Below are positions 50,101 through 61,025 of a stretch of DNA of 64,000 nt, one piece after another. Source of the DNA: Moringa oleifera (Eukaryota; Streptophyta; Magnoliopsida; Brassicales; Moringaceae); contig JAJFZO010000889.1 in assembly GCA_021397835.1 (NCBI GenBank), positions 4,836,001 through 4,900,000 of the forward strand, written 5' to 3'. Numbering within the stretch: the first letter of the stretch is position 1; each line of letters opens with the position of its first letter. The notes below the pieces were generated by a model. It saw only the letters and a program-made list of their open reading frames with translations. It did not search any database and was not told the origin of the DNA. A program made the translations under genes and the position numbers.

Positions 50101-53100
50101 TTCAGAGGGAGGTTATGATGCTATCAAGGGTGAAACATGAAAATATCGTGAAGGTATTAAATTTTATCGCTTATATATTTGTGTGTGTGTGTATATACTA
50201 CATGTGTAAATATTGATGCATGCATCTCCTTCTATATTTGTCCTTCTGAATTTCTTCCCATTTAGAGATAGAAGTAAAGAAATCAAAAGAGCAAGACATC
50301 TACAGGTTTCTTGATTTCTTTTTTCCCTAAAATACAAGTATATACCACTGCTCTCACCTCCTATTCAGATCATCAATTTAGAATCTTTAACAGAGATGAT
50401 TGCATTTGCAGATGCAATTGTTTCTCAGATGTTTCATTCGTTCATTTCTTAGTGCAGCAATCCAGACTTTTTTTTCACCTGGAAAACCTGAGGTTTTCAT
50501 GATAAATTTCAATGAGCAAACATGAAAATAACTGATCTAGGCTTTCTTTGTCTTAAATCTGATTTGACTCATTCAATCACAGTATCGTTAAATACTTATG
50601 TTATTAACACATCTTACAAGTTTCTTATCTTCTTCTAGCTTTGCTCACTTTGCATTGTAGTTCATTCTCTGTTGTCCAGATGGATACGCAGTTTTCTATT
50701 GATTTATGCAAGTGATAATGCAATATAATTCTGAACAACAAAGAGAAGAGTGATAGAATTTCAACTGATAAATCCTACTTGTTAGGCATAATAACTCATA
50801 AATCATAACTCTACATCGAGAATTACAGTGATAAATCTCTAAGTTATTACTGATGTTGAGGTAATTTTATTTCCTTCCTCTATCTTGCTCTTCTAAGAAA
50901 ACCATGCACTGGATTGATATTTTATTTCCTTTTACTCCTTGCTTTGAACTTCCACTTTGAGGTTAGTTTTAATCCGTTATCTCACTGATGCATGCCTAAC
51001 ATGAAATGAATTTATTTTGCTCGGTCAATTTTATTCACCTCTTTCTCAAGTTGCCAATGAAACAAACCCTGAAAGCTGCTTTTTTTAAGTTGCTGAAGAC
51101 TTAGTCATGTATTAAAGATATCCATGTGGAATCATAGTGAAACCACTTCATAACAGTCTTTAGATCTATTTTCTTTAAGGTCATCCTCACCCCATATTTG
51201 ACTCAAAGTGAACCTTCTTTTGAGAATTTTTGCACAGCCATATGGATGGACCCAATTTGATATTGAAATGATGTTTGTACACTGATAGTGATTTTTAATC
51301 TCATTGAAGGATGTACTTAATAAGAAATATCTTAACTGTCTTTGTCTTCAAATTTAGTGTATTGAATGAAAATTCTCATTTTGTATTTTGGCCACAGTAA
51401 GTGAATGTTTCCTTATGTTGCACAGGCATTTGTCCTTTTGGTTATTTTCCTTTCGTCAAGTCTTTCTTAATGATATGTAGGAGCTTGTAACTTTGGTATA
51501 TTTTTGTGAAACAGTTTGTTGGGGCTTCCACAGAACCTACTCTGATGATAATCACTGAACTCATGAGAGGTAACACACTTCAGAAGTTCTTGTGGGACAT
51601 CCGTCCGGAGCAGCTGGATCTGAAGCTTTCCATAAGTTTTGCATTGGATATATCTCATGCCATGGAGTATTTGCATGCAAATGGCATCATTCATCGCGAT
51701 CTAAAGCCAAGTAATTCATTTCATTTCCATTTTGAGATGGTTGCTTCTTTCTTTAGAAGATTCAATTAGTCAGGCACAAATATAATTATGTATTTGGATG
51801 TGCATCCCTTTGGTAATGCAGAAGGGAAAACTGTTTTCATTATTTATTACAAAGATACAGAAAATGAGATTGACTGAACTAACCAATATATATGCCTGTT
51901 GGTTGACATGTGTTGATGGCCAAACAAACCACATTTGACAAGAAAAAGGAAAAATGATAAACTGGAATTTTCTCTTTTTGTTCATGGAAATGAGCTGTCC
52001 TGATTTCTAGCGGGATTTTACTAATGCTATTTCTGAATCCAATGAAGTGCAGCTTTTGATTTAGAGTGTCACCCAAGTGCAACTGCCAAAGAAGTTTGAA
52101 CGTTGTTTCTAATTGATGATTTATTCTCACAGTCTCTCCATGTTGCAGGTAATATACTTCTCACAGAGGACCAGAAGAGCATTAAGCTTGCTGACTTTGG
52201 CCTGGCTAGAGAGGAGATAATGGATGGTATGACTTGTGAGGCTGGTACTTACCGGTGGATGGCTCCTGAGGTGCTTGTTTTTTCTTTAATGCAAAAATCA
52301 ATGTTAATCATTTATATTTGGACACTATATAATTATTTTTCTTTTGATTCAGTTATTCAGCAGAGATCCACTTCCAATTGGAATGAAGAAACACTATGAC
52401 CACAAGGTGGATGTGTACAGTTTCTCTCTTGTTTTCTGGGAGTTGCTGACAAACAAAACGCCCTTCCAGGGGAGGAGCACTGTAACAGTAGCATATGCTG
52501 CAGCCCTAGTAAGCCATCTAAAGTTTTCGTAAGTTAAAATTATGAACATGTCAAAAGTTAGAATCTATATCTAGTCAATTCTTTGTTTCTGCCTCCTTGA
52601 AATCAAATTGGGGCATAACTCAAAGTTACTCTGTTGTTTCCGAAAGATTCACTCACTAAAGGCATAGGATCCAGACATTTACCTGCCAATGCTACTTTTC
52701 TTTCCTGCATGACCAAACTTTACTTAGAAATATTGTTCATTGATTATTTTTGTTACATTAGAGGAACATCTTGCTTTTGGCTGAATTTTGTGGTAATGCT
52801 TCACTGATTTTACTGTTACTTTCAGAATGAAAGGCCAAGTGTGGAGAATCTTCCAGAGGATATAGTCTCTCTCCTGCAGAGCTGTTGGGAAGAGGATCCA
52901 AATCTCCGGCCAGAATTTAAAGAAATCTCAGAATCGCTGACAAACTTCCTCCACAACTTTTGCTTGACTGAGACTGCACCTCCTCAGGTCATTAAGATGG
53001 CAGATCCTAGGAGCAGTGTGACAGAAGAACCCAGGGAGAGGGACCATGTGGTGAGCCAATCTGATGGGAATGGTAAGAGAAGCAAGTGTTCTGCTCTCTT

Positions 53101-53134
53101 GAAATGGTTCTGTGACTGCTTATGTGATTGGTGA
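47158..53134 (+). CDS. ATN1/RAF-like serine/threonine protein kinase
   Basis: Soluble plant RAF-like (group C MAPKKK, ATN1-type) kinase. Six exons: 47158-47423, 50021-50153, 51515-51710, 52149-52270, 52353-52508 and 52826-53134; they join in phase to 393 aa, with a first intron of 2.6 kb. The ATG at 47158 is the first; the in-frame ATG at 47185 ([11 protein letters not shown]) has the better plant context AACAATGGCG and may be the true start. Kinase domain begins near residue 71: glycine loop [12 protein letters not shown], Lys98 in VAVKII, Glu119 in QREVMML, catalytic HRDLKPSN with Asp195, DFGLA with Asp214, then GTYRWMAPE and [14 protein letters not shown]. The ATP and catalytic residues are all intact. 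The C-terminus ends in a Cys-rich [15 protein letters not shown] that could be lipidated. Position agrees with AT5G66710. Substrate unknown. Confidence 0.94.
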
Positions 53135-54899
53135 ACTGATATTAAGACACATTTTTTGGTTCCTAAAAGCAGACGGGCAAAAGAGCTCGCTCTTGGAACT
53201 AATGTACATGATTATGTCTCTCCTCTGTAATACATAGCTTCATAGCAGGACTATGAACTGAACTGTCTTTTTTATATAAACATCATACAGAAATCATGAT
53301 ATAAAGATTAATGGATTACAGAAAGAAAAAGTATTTGGGAAATTGTTGTTTTGTATAATTTTCGGGTTGTTTCTTTGATGATTTGTGTATGAGCGTGTAT
53401 ATACATATATGTATATTATTACATTTTTCACCTTCAATGTGTAACATCCTCCATAGTTTGTGACTAATGTAGGATTACATAGAAAACTAACGTAAATGGC
53501 CTATGAGCCATTTATGATGAATGATTCGTTGATCTTGATATTCTTGTCGGCATTGGACAAATGAATAGCTTTTGCCATTACTAAGTTGTCCTTGTCAATC
53601 TCATTATTGGTTACACTCAGGGTGATATTGTTACATACTGAAACACATGAGAATATTGTAACTTTTGATACAAATGACATTCATATGTTATCATTTTCAT
53701 GTGTGTTAAAATGATATTTATAAATATGACTTACCATTTGGACACTGTTGTCTTTCTTAAGAGACATTTGATATTTTATGAGTTTTAGATGACTTTAACA
53801 ATTAATAATTTGTGACAAAGTTTAATTGCAATTTTTATGTTAGTGATAATTTCAGAATCCAAATTCATGACAAAGTACTAAATATGATACTCTGATTTTT
53901 ACTACAGTTCTCTAACAATCTCAATTGATTCTCAGATCTCTAAATACCCAATCATTTTGCCATCTAATCACTCTTCTAAGTTGCTTAGACTTTACTCAAA
54001 AATCTTTCTCCATGGTGCATGCAACCTTGTTAATTCCTTGCATTCATTATCTCTAGCCCAAAGTCATTATAGACATGGAAAAGTCAAAATTATCATAACT
54101 TATGACGCAAGTTTAAGATTCTCAAATCCCTTTTTATTTTCTATGTTTATGTTGAAGATGAATATTTTGGGAATGATAGGCAATGGGCCAATAGAGGAAT
54201 CCCAACATAAAAACCAGAAATGAAACGAATTCTTGCTAATGATGTTTGACTGAAAGTCATAGTCTCAATACCATAAACATTTTAGAAAAGGAAGGCTGCT
54301 GTGTAATTGTGCTGACGAGGAAGGACCGGAGAGAAGATAAACAAGGGGCGGAAAGAGGGAGCTTATTTGGTATTTGAATTAAGGTTATCCAAAACAGATG
54401 GCATGGTGAGTCATACGGAGTTGCTGCAATTGTGAAGAACCTAATCCAGTAAAACGTGGACAGCTGGAATCCTCTTTCTCGCACGTGTCACCCGCCTAAC
54501 CCTAACCCTTTGCCTCTTCGTATTCGCTGCTCTTTTACAACAGACACGGCATGCTTGCTACTTCCTTTAGCTCCTGCTCCTATAGGACACCGCCACACCA
54601 GATCACGTATTCTCTGCTCTCTCTCTTTCTCTCTCTCTCTCTGTGAGAAAAAAAAGAAAAAAAAAACTGTTTCAGAGACAACAACGGCCAGCGACGACGA
54701 CGACAAAACCAACGAACAATAAATACCACAGAGAGAGAGAGAGAGGAAGCGGAGTTTCCTTCTTTTTCTCTTTGGACATAGCTGATAGTGCTTCACTTTT
54801 TCTCTTTGTACATGAATATCCTGCCTCCTACGGAATTTTCTCTCCTTAAATCCTCAGCCGTCTGATCTTGCTACAAAAGTATAAACGAAAAAGAGGGAA
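53135..54899. other. Intergenic region between the kinase and GBF1 genes
   Basis: Kinase 3' UTR, AT-rich DNA without a gene, then the GBF1 promoter. An interrupted CT tract at about 54610-54642 and GA run near 54730-54746 mark the approach to the GBF1 leader. ORFs at 53957-54223 and 54456-54849 are low-complexity. Confidence 0.55.
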
Positions 54900-54986
54900 A
54901 GCATTCAACCGAGGAGCTGCTCTCTCTCTCTTTCCCCTTCTGTGCTCCTAAGTGTCCCTTTGGACTTCATTTCGGTCCCTCGGGCC

Positions 54987-57411
54987 ATGAAAGCAGGTGC
55001 TCTCTCTTTCTCTCGCCTATTTATTACTGTTTTGGATCTCCAATTTCTCAGTTGTGGTTTTCGATTGCGTAGTTGAATTTGTCGTTGCTTGTGATAATAG
55101 AGTCGTTACTTTTCGTTATCGTTTGTTTGGATTAGTCGGGTTTGTGATGCTTTAAGAGTTTAGCACTGGCTTTAGTTTAGCAATTGGAAAAAAATGATGA
55201 TATGCATGTTTTCTTACTTTGCTTCGTAGTTCTGTTGGTGTTTTCATTTTATTCCTGGTGTTCGCTAGGTTTTTGTCTCCAATCTATTTGTTTTAGAGCC
55301 ATTCATGTGCTTACAGGCTAATGACACTAACTCATGTTGTTATGCACAATCATGATGAAAAAAAAAAGTCAAGTGTTTGGGAATTAAAATAGCTAAGGAT
55401 AACTAGCTGACATGCCAGTTATGGTTTTGTGGATATGACCACAGTATGTGCATGAAGCAACTTTGAGTAGATGTAAGATTTGAATTGTAATATCTGCTGG
55501 CTTTGGGAATTGGTTGTATTCTGTTAGAACAGAGATAGATGTAAGTTGTGATAACCATAATATAAATACTGTAACACTGATGTGAAAGTGTCTGATGTCA
55601 ACTCATAGAAGGTACATTCTTCTGCTGCCGTTCAAGTCTTCTGGCTGTTTAGATTAGAATCTGTTAAGACAGAGAGAGACGTGGGAGGACCAGTACGAGA
55701 TGAAGCAAATTGAAGGAAGTGAAGTGCATACTTCATTGTCCTGTTAGAAGGAAATCATAAAAAGGAAAAGATTTAGAAGGATTTTCAAACATACATATGC
55801 TTTCTGCCGAGAAGTAGGTGAAATAGAAGGATTGATATTGGTTATGCTCTTTCCAGTCCCTACAGAACTGGTTGTTCCTTTCCTAGGGGACCGAAAAGAG
55901 TTTCTTCTATCCTGTCAACCTTTTCCTTTCCTCTCATCTGTTTTATTTCTTTCTTTTTGTCCAACCTACAATGCAGAGTGTTACGAATAATATTCTCAAA
56001 GTCTCTGTGGTAGGATAATTATTCCATGTCTTTTATAGATTTAGCTTCATTCTGCCCTCTTGTTGAACTGGTTGGGCAATTTTATGTTGCGATATGTGGA
56101 ACAACAGGTTGTCCTGTTGCACGTGTTCTGCATCTTGTTTGAATTGAAATAGAAGATTTAGCATCCATATCTAGTTAGTCACAGCCTTTTCATTGTCCAA
56201 TCGTTTGTTAAATTATTATGAAAATGATGTAGGCTGGATTAAATCTTTCAATGAATGCTTTACCTTTTTAAGGCTGTTGCTCAACATATAAAGAGTGTGA
56301 TTTGTAATTAATCTAAAAATTCTTATCTTAGCTTCAATTTTCTGTGGGGTATAATCTTGTTAATGGGTCAGTAGGAGCAGTAGATGGTAACATGCATTGT
56401 ATAGTGATTGTCTATAGAAGGATAGGAAGATCAAGGAGGCTACAATCACTGAATTAGACGAGTATGGAGAACTACTTTAGGAATGGTGTGCTATGATTGG
56501 ATGCTGTCAAGAATATTAGTTGGGCTGGGGTGGCTTCTCATGGTACATGATGCTGTGAAGCTATGACAGCCAGTGTGGAAGAACTCATTCATGAGTGTTT
56601 TAAGGGAAATCTGAAGGCTGAGATTGTCCAATCTGACGTGGTGAGTGCAAGGATGCCAAGGGGTGACCTTTAAACAGACCTTGCCTCTAGTTGTATCTTG
56701 AGAATGGTCAATTATTGCTATGCTGATATCAGTTGTATGATTTTTCTTTGAGTCCATTCTATTTTAAAATTTTTATTACTAATGCCTTTAGATATGTACG
56801 CTTCATGAATTACATTTGAATTCATACAAAGGATAATTTCCTGAATTTTCAATTGTTGCTATGCTGATATCAGTTGTGTGATTTTTCTTTGGGTCCATTC
56901 TATTTTAAAATTTTTATTACTAATGCCTTTAAATATGTACACTTCAGGAATTACATTTGAATTTCTATAAAGGATAATTTCCTGAATTTTCATGTGCACA
57001 AAAATCTTATGAGTGAAATAAATTATGCAAGTTTCAGCTTCGTCATATCTAGGATGAACATTTTAACAATCCTGCCATAGTAGTTATGAGTTTGTTGCTT
57101 TATTATGGAAGAAGTCAAAAATTTCATTTCGTACCGAGGATGATGAAACATCAGTTAAGATTTTAGGAAACCTCTTCTAGGCCTAGGTTCCCAAATTAGG
57201 AGTAGATGTTTTGCACACATTCCTAGTTATCCTACATTAAAGGATATTGTATTGGGAATTTGAGGGGGGCCTTTGCCTTGTAAATATATATTTGCTTCAT
57301 AACTTCTGAAATATTTTTGTCTTTGTTTATGGTATATTAACGTGTATAAAAGGGAAGCGTGTAATCTCTGATATATTGGTATTTGGTTTGATTTTGTCAG
57401 GTTCTTCGTAG
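54987..57411 (+). promoter_or_regulatory. GBF1 leader with large intron and a possible spliced uORF
   Basis: The presumed 5' UTR has a CT-rich first exon ending AAGCAG at 54996. An intron of 2.4 kb (54997 GTGCTC to TTTGTCAG ending at 57400) separates it from the exon that holds the GBF1 ATG. An ATG at 54987, read through this junction, gives MKAGSS and then TAG at 57409-57411, a six-codon uORF whose last codons come from the next exon. Splice sites are inferred from consensus only. Confidence 0.4.
56710..56991. repeat. Two-copy 141-bp tandem repeat in the GBF1 leader intron
   Basis: Copy 1 at 56710-56850 and copy 2 at 56851-56991 are nearly identical over the whole length, for example GCTATGCTGATATCAGTTGT in both and CCTGAATTTTC at both ends. 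Differences are scattered single bases and one or two small changes, so the duplication is fairly recent. No coding potential. Confidence 0.92.
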
Positions 57412-57471
57412 AATCTTCTGGGATGCACAATATTTGATTTTAAAACTGAGGGGTTTACTGAATTGAACAGC

Positions 57472-57542
57472 ATGGGGACAGGGGAAGAAAGTACACCTCC
57501 TAAACCTTCCAAACCAGTATCTTCAACTCAGGTCCATGCTGC

Positions 57543-57578
<36 letters not shown>

Positions 57579-60251
57579 CCTGACACACACCAACAAAGAT
57601 AGCAAAAGCTGCATTTGTTTGTACGTAGATATCATAATGTGATTTTACTAATCTTTCTCCCTCGTGTTTGCAGGAAATACCAACAACTCCAGCCTATCCT
57701 GACTGGTCAAGCTCCATGCAGGTTTGTGTTGCATATAAATATTTGCCTTAATTTACTGCATCGTACTTTCATGAATTTCTTTGAGGAATATCTATATTGC
57801 TGCAAAACCTGATAAGTAATCTTAAGAGCTCACAGCTCAGCTCCTTGTTTAGGCTTATTATGGTCCTGGGGCTACTCCACCTCCTTTTTTTGCCTCGACA
57901 GTTGCATCTCCAAGTCCTCATCCCTACCTATGGGGAAGTCAGGTAAAATTCCTTGCCTTCAAAACTCTGATTATGTGTGTTCTGAAATAATGGTTCTCTT
58001 AATACTTTAAGAGGTTTTCTCATTTCACTTTTTCGTTGTCAATTTTCAGCATCCTTTGATCCCACCATATGGGACTCCGGTCCCATACCCAGCTATATAT
58101 CCGCCTGGGGGGGTTTACGCTCATCCTAATATGCCCATGGTAATTCTAAGATTCTCTTAATCATGTAACGGAGGCTTATTCCATTATGATGTACCGATTC
58201 GGTGTCATCAAATTTGTCCTTCCTTTTTTTCACTGTAGACCCCAAGCTCAGCACAGATGAACACTGAGTTGGAAGGGAAGGGCCCTGATGGAAAGGACCG
58301 AGCTTTGACCAAGAAACCCAAGGGAACTTCAGGAGGCAAGGGTGGAGAGAGTGGAAAAGCGGCTTCAGGGTCAGGGAATGATGGTGCCTCCCAAAGGTGT
58401 GCTGACCTAAAGTCCTCTTTTTTATATAATTATTTTAAGTTTGCTTCTTGTCATTAAAATTTATTATAATATCTGCTTACCATGTTATTTATGTTTGAAC
58501 AAAAAATCGCTTAGTGCTGAAAGTGGCAGTGAGGGTTCATCAGATGGAAGCGATGAGAATACTAACCAACAGGTATATTATGTGTTTATGCATTGCAATT
58601 ATTTCAAAGAAGCTTGTAACCAGTTTAAGAATATCGTGCACATCTCATGGATGCCAGCTCCAAATGCAAATGTTCTCACTATCGTTTAAATTGTGACTTT
58701 CCGTGTTAAGAAGGCCCAATGAATGGCATGTTAAATTGAGTTGTTTTACAATTGTTGGTGACTTCTTCATCTTCTACCGAATCTCACTCCTTTTTCTTGC
58801 AGGAATTTGGTGGAAATAAGAAAGGAAGCTTTGACCAGATGCTTGCAGATGGTATGTACCCATTGTCATTTGAGATGGTTTGTTTTTTCACTTTCTGTGG
58901 TAACTCTCTTATTGCATTGGCTTGCTTGGCAGCCAATGCCCAGAATAACCCTGCCGGAGCAATTCAACCTTCAGTTCCTGGGAAGCCTGTAGTCTCTATG
59001 CCTGCAACCAATCTGAATATCGGAATGGACTTGTGGAATGCTTCTTCTGCTGCTGCTGGAGCTCCAAAGATGAGACCAAATCCATCTGGTGCTGCATCAG
59101 CCGTTGTTCCTGCACCTATGATTGGACGTGAAGGCGTAATGCCTGAGCAATGGATTCAAGTATGCACATAGCATATGTTTAGCAAATTGCTTTTCAAGAA
59201 CGTGCACAACTTAGATGCTCAGTCATTTCCCTTTCTTATTTGACATGGTCATATGGCAAACTTAGCTTGATCAATGGTTTGAATTACTGAAATTGTTGCT
59301 TATTGTTATCTGAATGGAAATTTCTTTCTTCCCCGTCATGTCATAGAATTGGTTCCATTTATGATCAAAAATACTTTTTTATATGATGTATCTTTTGGGT
59401 CTGCATGATTAAAAAAAAATTCTTTTTCATTTGCATGAACAGCAGCATGGCTAAGTAGATTATGTCGTTGTTGGCCCCTTTCTCATCTCCACTTGTTTGT
59501 GGCTATCGGTACAGGATGAACGTGAACTGAAAAGGCAGAAAAGAAAGCAATCTAATAGGGAGTCTGCAAGGAGATCAAGATTACGTAAGCAGGTCTGCTG
59601 GCATTTCTGTTCCTTTGTTGTCTTCATCTAGTGTGTTCTTTACCAATTTATTGTAGCAATGTATTTTGCTTCCATAGTAAGCTAGTGGTTTTACTATAAG
59701 CTTTAGTACAAAAGAGAAAGCTCCCTACTAAGATGCAATCTATGTTAGTTGTCCTACGTCATTTGCTCAGTTAATCTGATGCGGAATCATTATGGTTGTT
59801 TTTCTGGATATAGTATTTTGTTAATCTGAAATTGAATCCTTAAGATTTTTGTTTGTCATCCTAACCAGGCGGAGTGTGAAGAACTTCAAGCCAGGGTGGA
59901 GAACTTGACAAATGAAAATCGCAATCTTAGAGAGGAGGTGCAGAGGCTTTCTGAGGAATGTGAGAAGCTCGCATCAGAGAATAATTCTATTAAGGTTAAC
60001 CATAACCTATCACTCTTATAACTTGAAGTTACATTCTTAAGTTACCAATTATTTGTGCGGGCATTCTTATTTGTTGTTTTGTGTTGGCTTCTCTTAAGTT
60101 TTTCTTTGGATCAGTTATATTTAGAAGACTGATTTTGCTGGTGCTGCAGGAAGATTTGACACGTTTGTGCGGACCAGATGCAGTAGCTGACATTGAAAAA
60201 AATACCACTGATTCAGTTCTCCATTCTTGCAGTGGTGAAGGAAACAGTTAA
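57472..60251 (+). CDS. GBF1: G-box binding factor 1-type bZIP transcription factor
   Basis: Group G bZIP factor that binds G-boxes (CACGTG) of light-regulated genes. Eleven coding exons: 57472-57531, 57674-57721, 57853-57942, 58050-58139, 58239-58396, 58515-58572, 58803-58851, 58933-59159, 59515-59592, 59869-59994 and 60150-60251; total 361 aa. The N-terminal third is the Pro-rich domain typical of GBFs: [37 protein letters not shown] and [20 protein letters not shown]. Next come a Ser/Gly/Lys region with GSGNDGASQ and [16 protein letters not shown] (CK2-like acidic serine sites), then [12 protein letters not shown] and [12 protein letters not shown]. The basic region is residues 261-286 with [13 protein letters not shown], followed by a leucine zipper ([35 protein letters not shown]). 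Ends EGNS. Position matches AT4G36730. A long leader intron and possible uORF precede it. Neighbouring genes are only syntenic partners. Confidence 0.96.
57546..57576. repeat. CT microsatellite in GBF1 intron
   Basis: About 15 CT units just after the first coding exon of GBF1, close to the donor site at 57532. Confidence 0.9.
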
Positions 60252-61017
60252 ATAGTAGACACAGGTATGAGATAAATTTGCAGCCAGAGCAGAAGTTTCT
60301 TGGTCTAGAGGAATTTTACACCAACGTTTTAGTTGTCTTAGAACTTTTTCTTGCTAATTCATATACAATTTTAACCCTTTCTTTTATAACTGTAATATTT
60401 ACCTAGAAATTTTAACCAATTTAACATTGTTGTATTATTATATGGTCAATTGGGAACGGAAAAAGCAGAGATTAGTTCCGCAATCCTTTTTCTTGTTGAT
60501 TGCAGTTAAAATGGCTTGTGTTAAGCTTATGTGTTTCTTAATTTTCTTATATATAATTTTATTCCAGCGTGACATGCAAGAAACCATCACATGCTATAGA
60601 TCTTAAATTCATCTGCAATTTCTTTTCATTTTTCCTGACAGTTTTTTGCAAGAATCCTTAATATAATCAAAAAAACAGAAGCTTGATCAGAGCAGCTGTC
60701 CATCCTTAATATAATCAAAAAAACATAAGCTTGATCAGAGCGGCTGTGGACATAGCTGCTCCGATCATATTCATACATTATTCTTGCTAAGCATTTGAAG
60801 TAGGGCCGTGCATCAGGCAGCGCAGCGTGTACCTAGAAAATTGTGACCTAACAAATACCTATCTCTGATGTCATATGTTAGTCGCGTGAGTCATAATTAC
60901 AGAATAAATACGGGCAGGTAAAGGATTAGGGGAAGGAATGATTGCAAAAACTTGCAAGTTGATAGGAGATCAACAGTCATGAATGATTGCAAAAACATGC
61001 AAGTTGAGAGGAGATCA
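60252..61017. other. Convergent 3' region between GBF1 and HVA22k
   Basis: No gene. It contains both 3' UTRs and two separate short tandem duplications (60654-60749 and 60936-61025) plus a hairpin (arms 60733-60745 and 60754-60766, 11 of 13 pairs). Confidence 0.65.
60654..60749. repeat. Two-copy 48-bp tandem repeat
   Basis: Copy 1 at 60654-60701 and copy 2 at 60702-60749 share ATCCTTAATATAATCAAAAA and AAGCTTGATCAGAGC, with two or three base changes. The end of copy 2 also pairs with the following AGCTGCTCCGATC to form a hairpin. Confidence 0.9.
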
Positions 61018-61025
61018 TCAGTCAT
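60936..61025. repeat. Two-copy 45-bp tandem repeat overlapping the HVA22k stop codon
   Basis: Copy 1 at 60936-60980 and copy 2 at 60981-61025 share GAATGATTGCAAAAAC and GCAAGTTGA, with few differences. The HVA22k stop (TGA at 61020-61018, minus strand) lies in copy 2, so copy 1 duplicates the last coding bases into the 3' UTR. Confidence 0.9.

Noticed and set aside
54456..54849. Overlapping ORFs in CT/GA-rich DNA upstream of GBF1
   Set aside because: Low-complexity translation of microsatellite-rich leader and promoter DNA.
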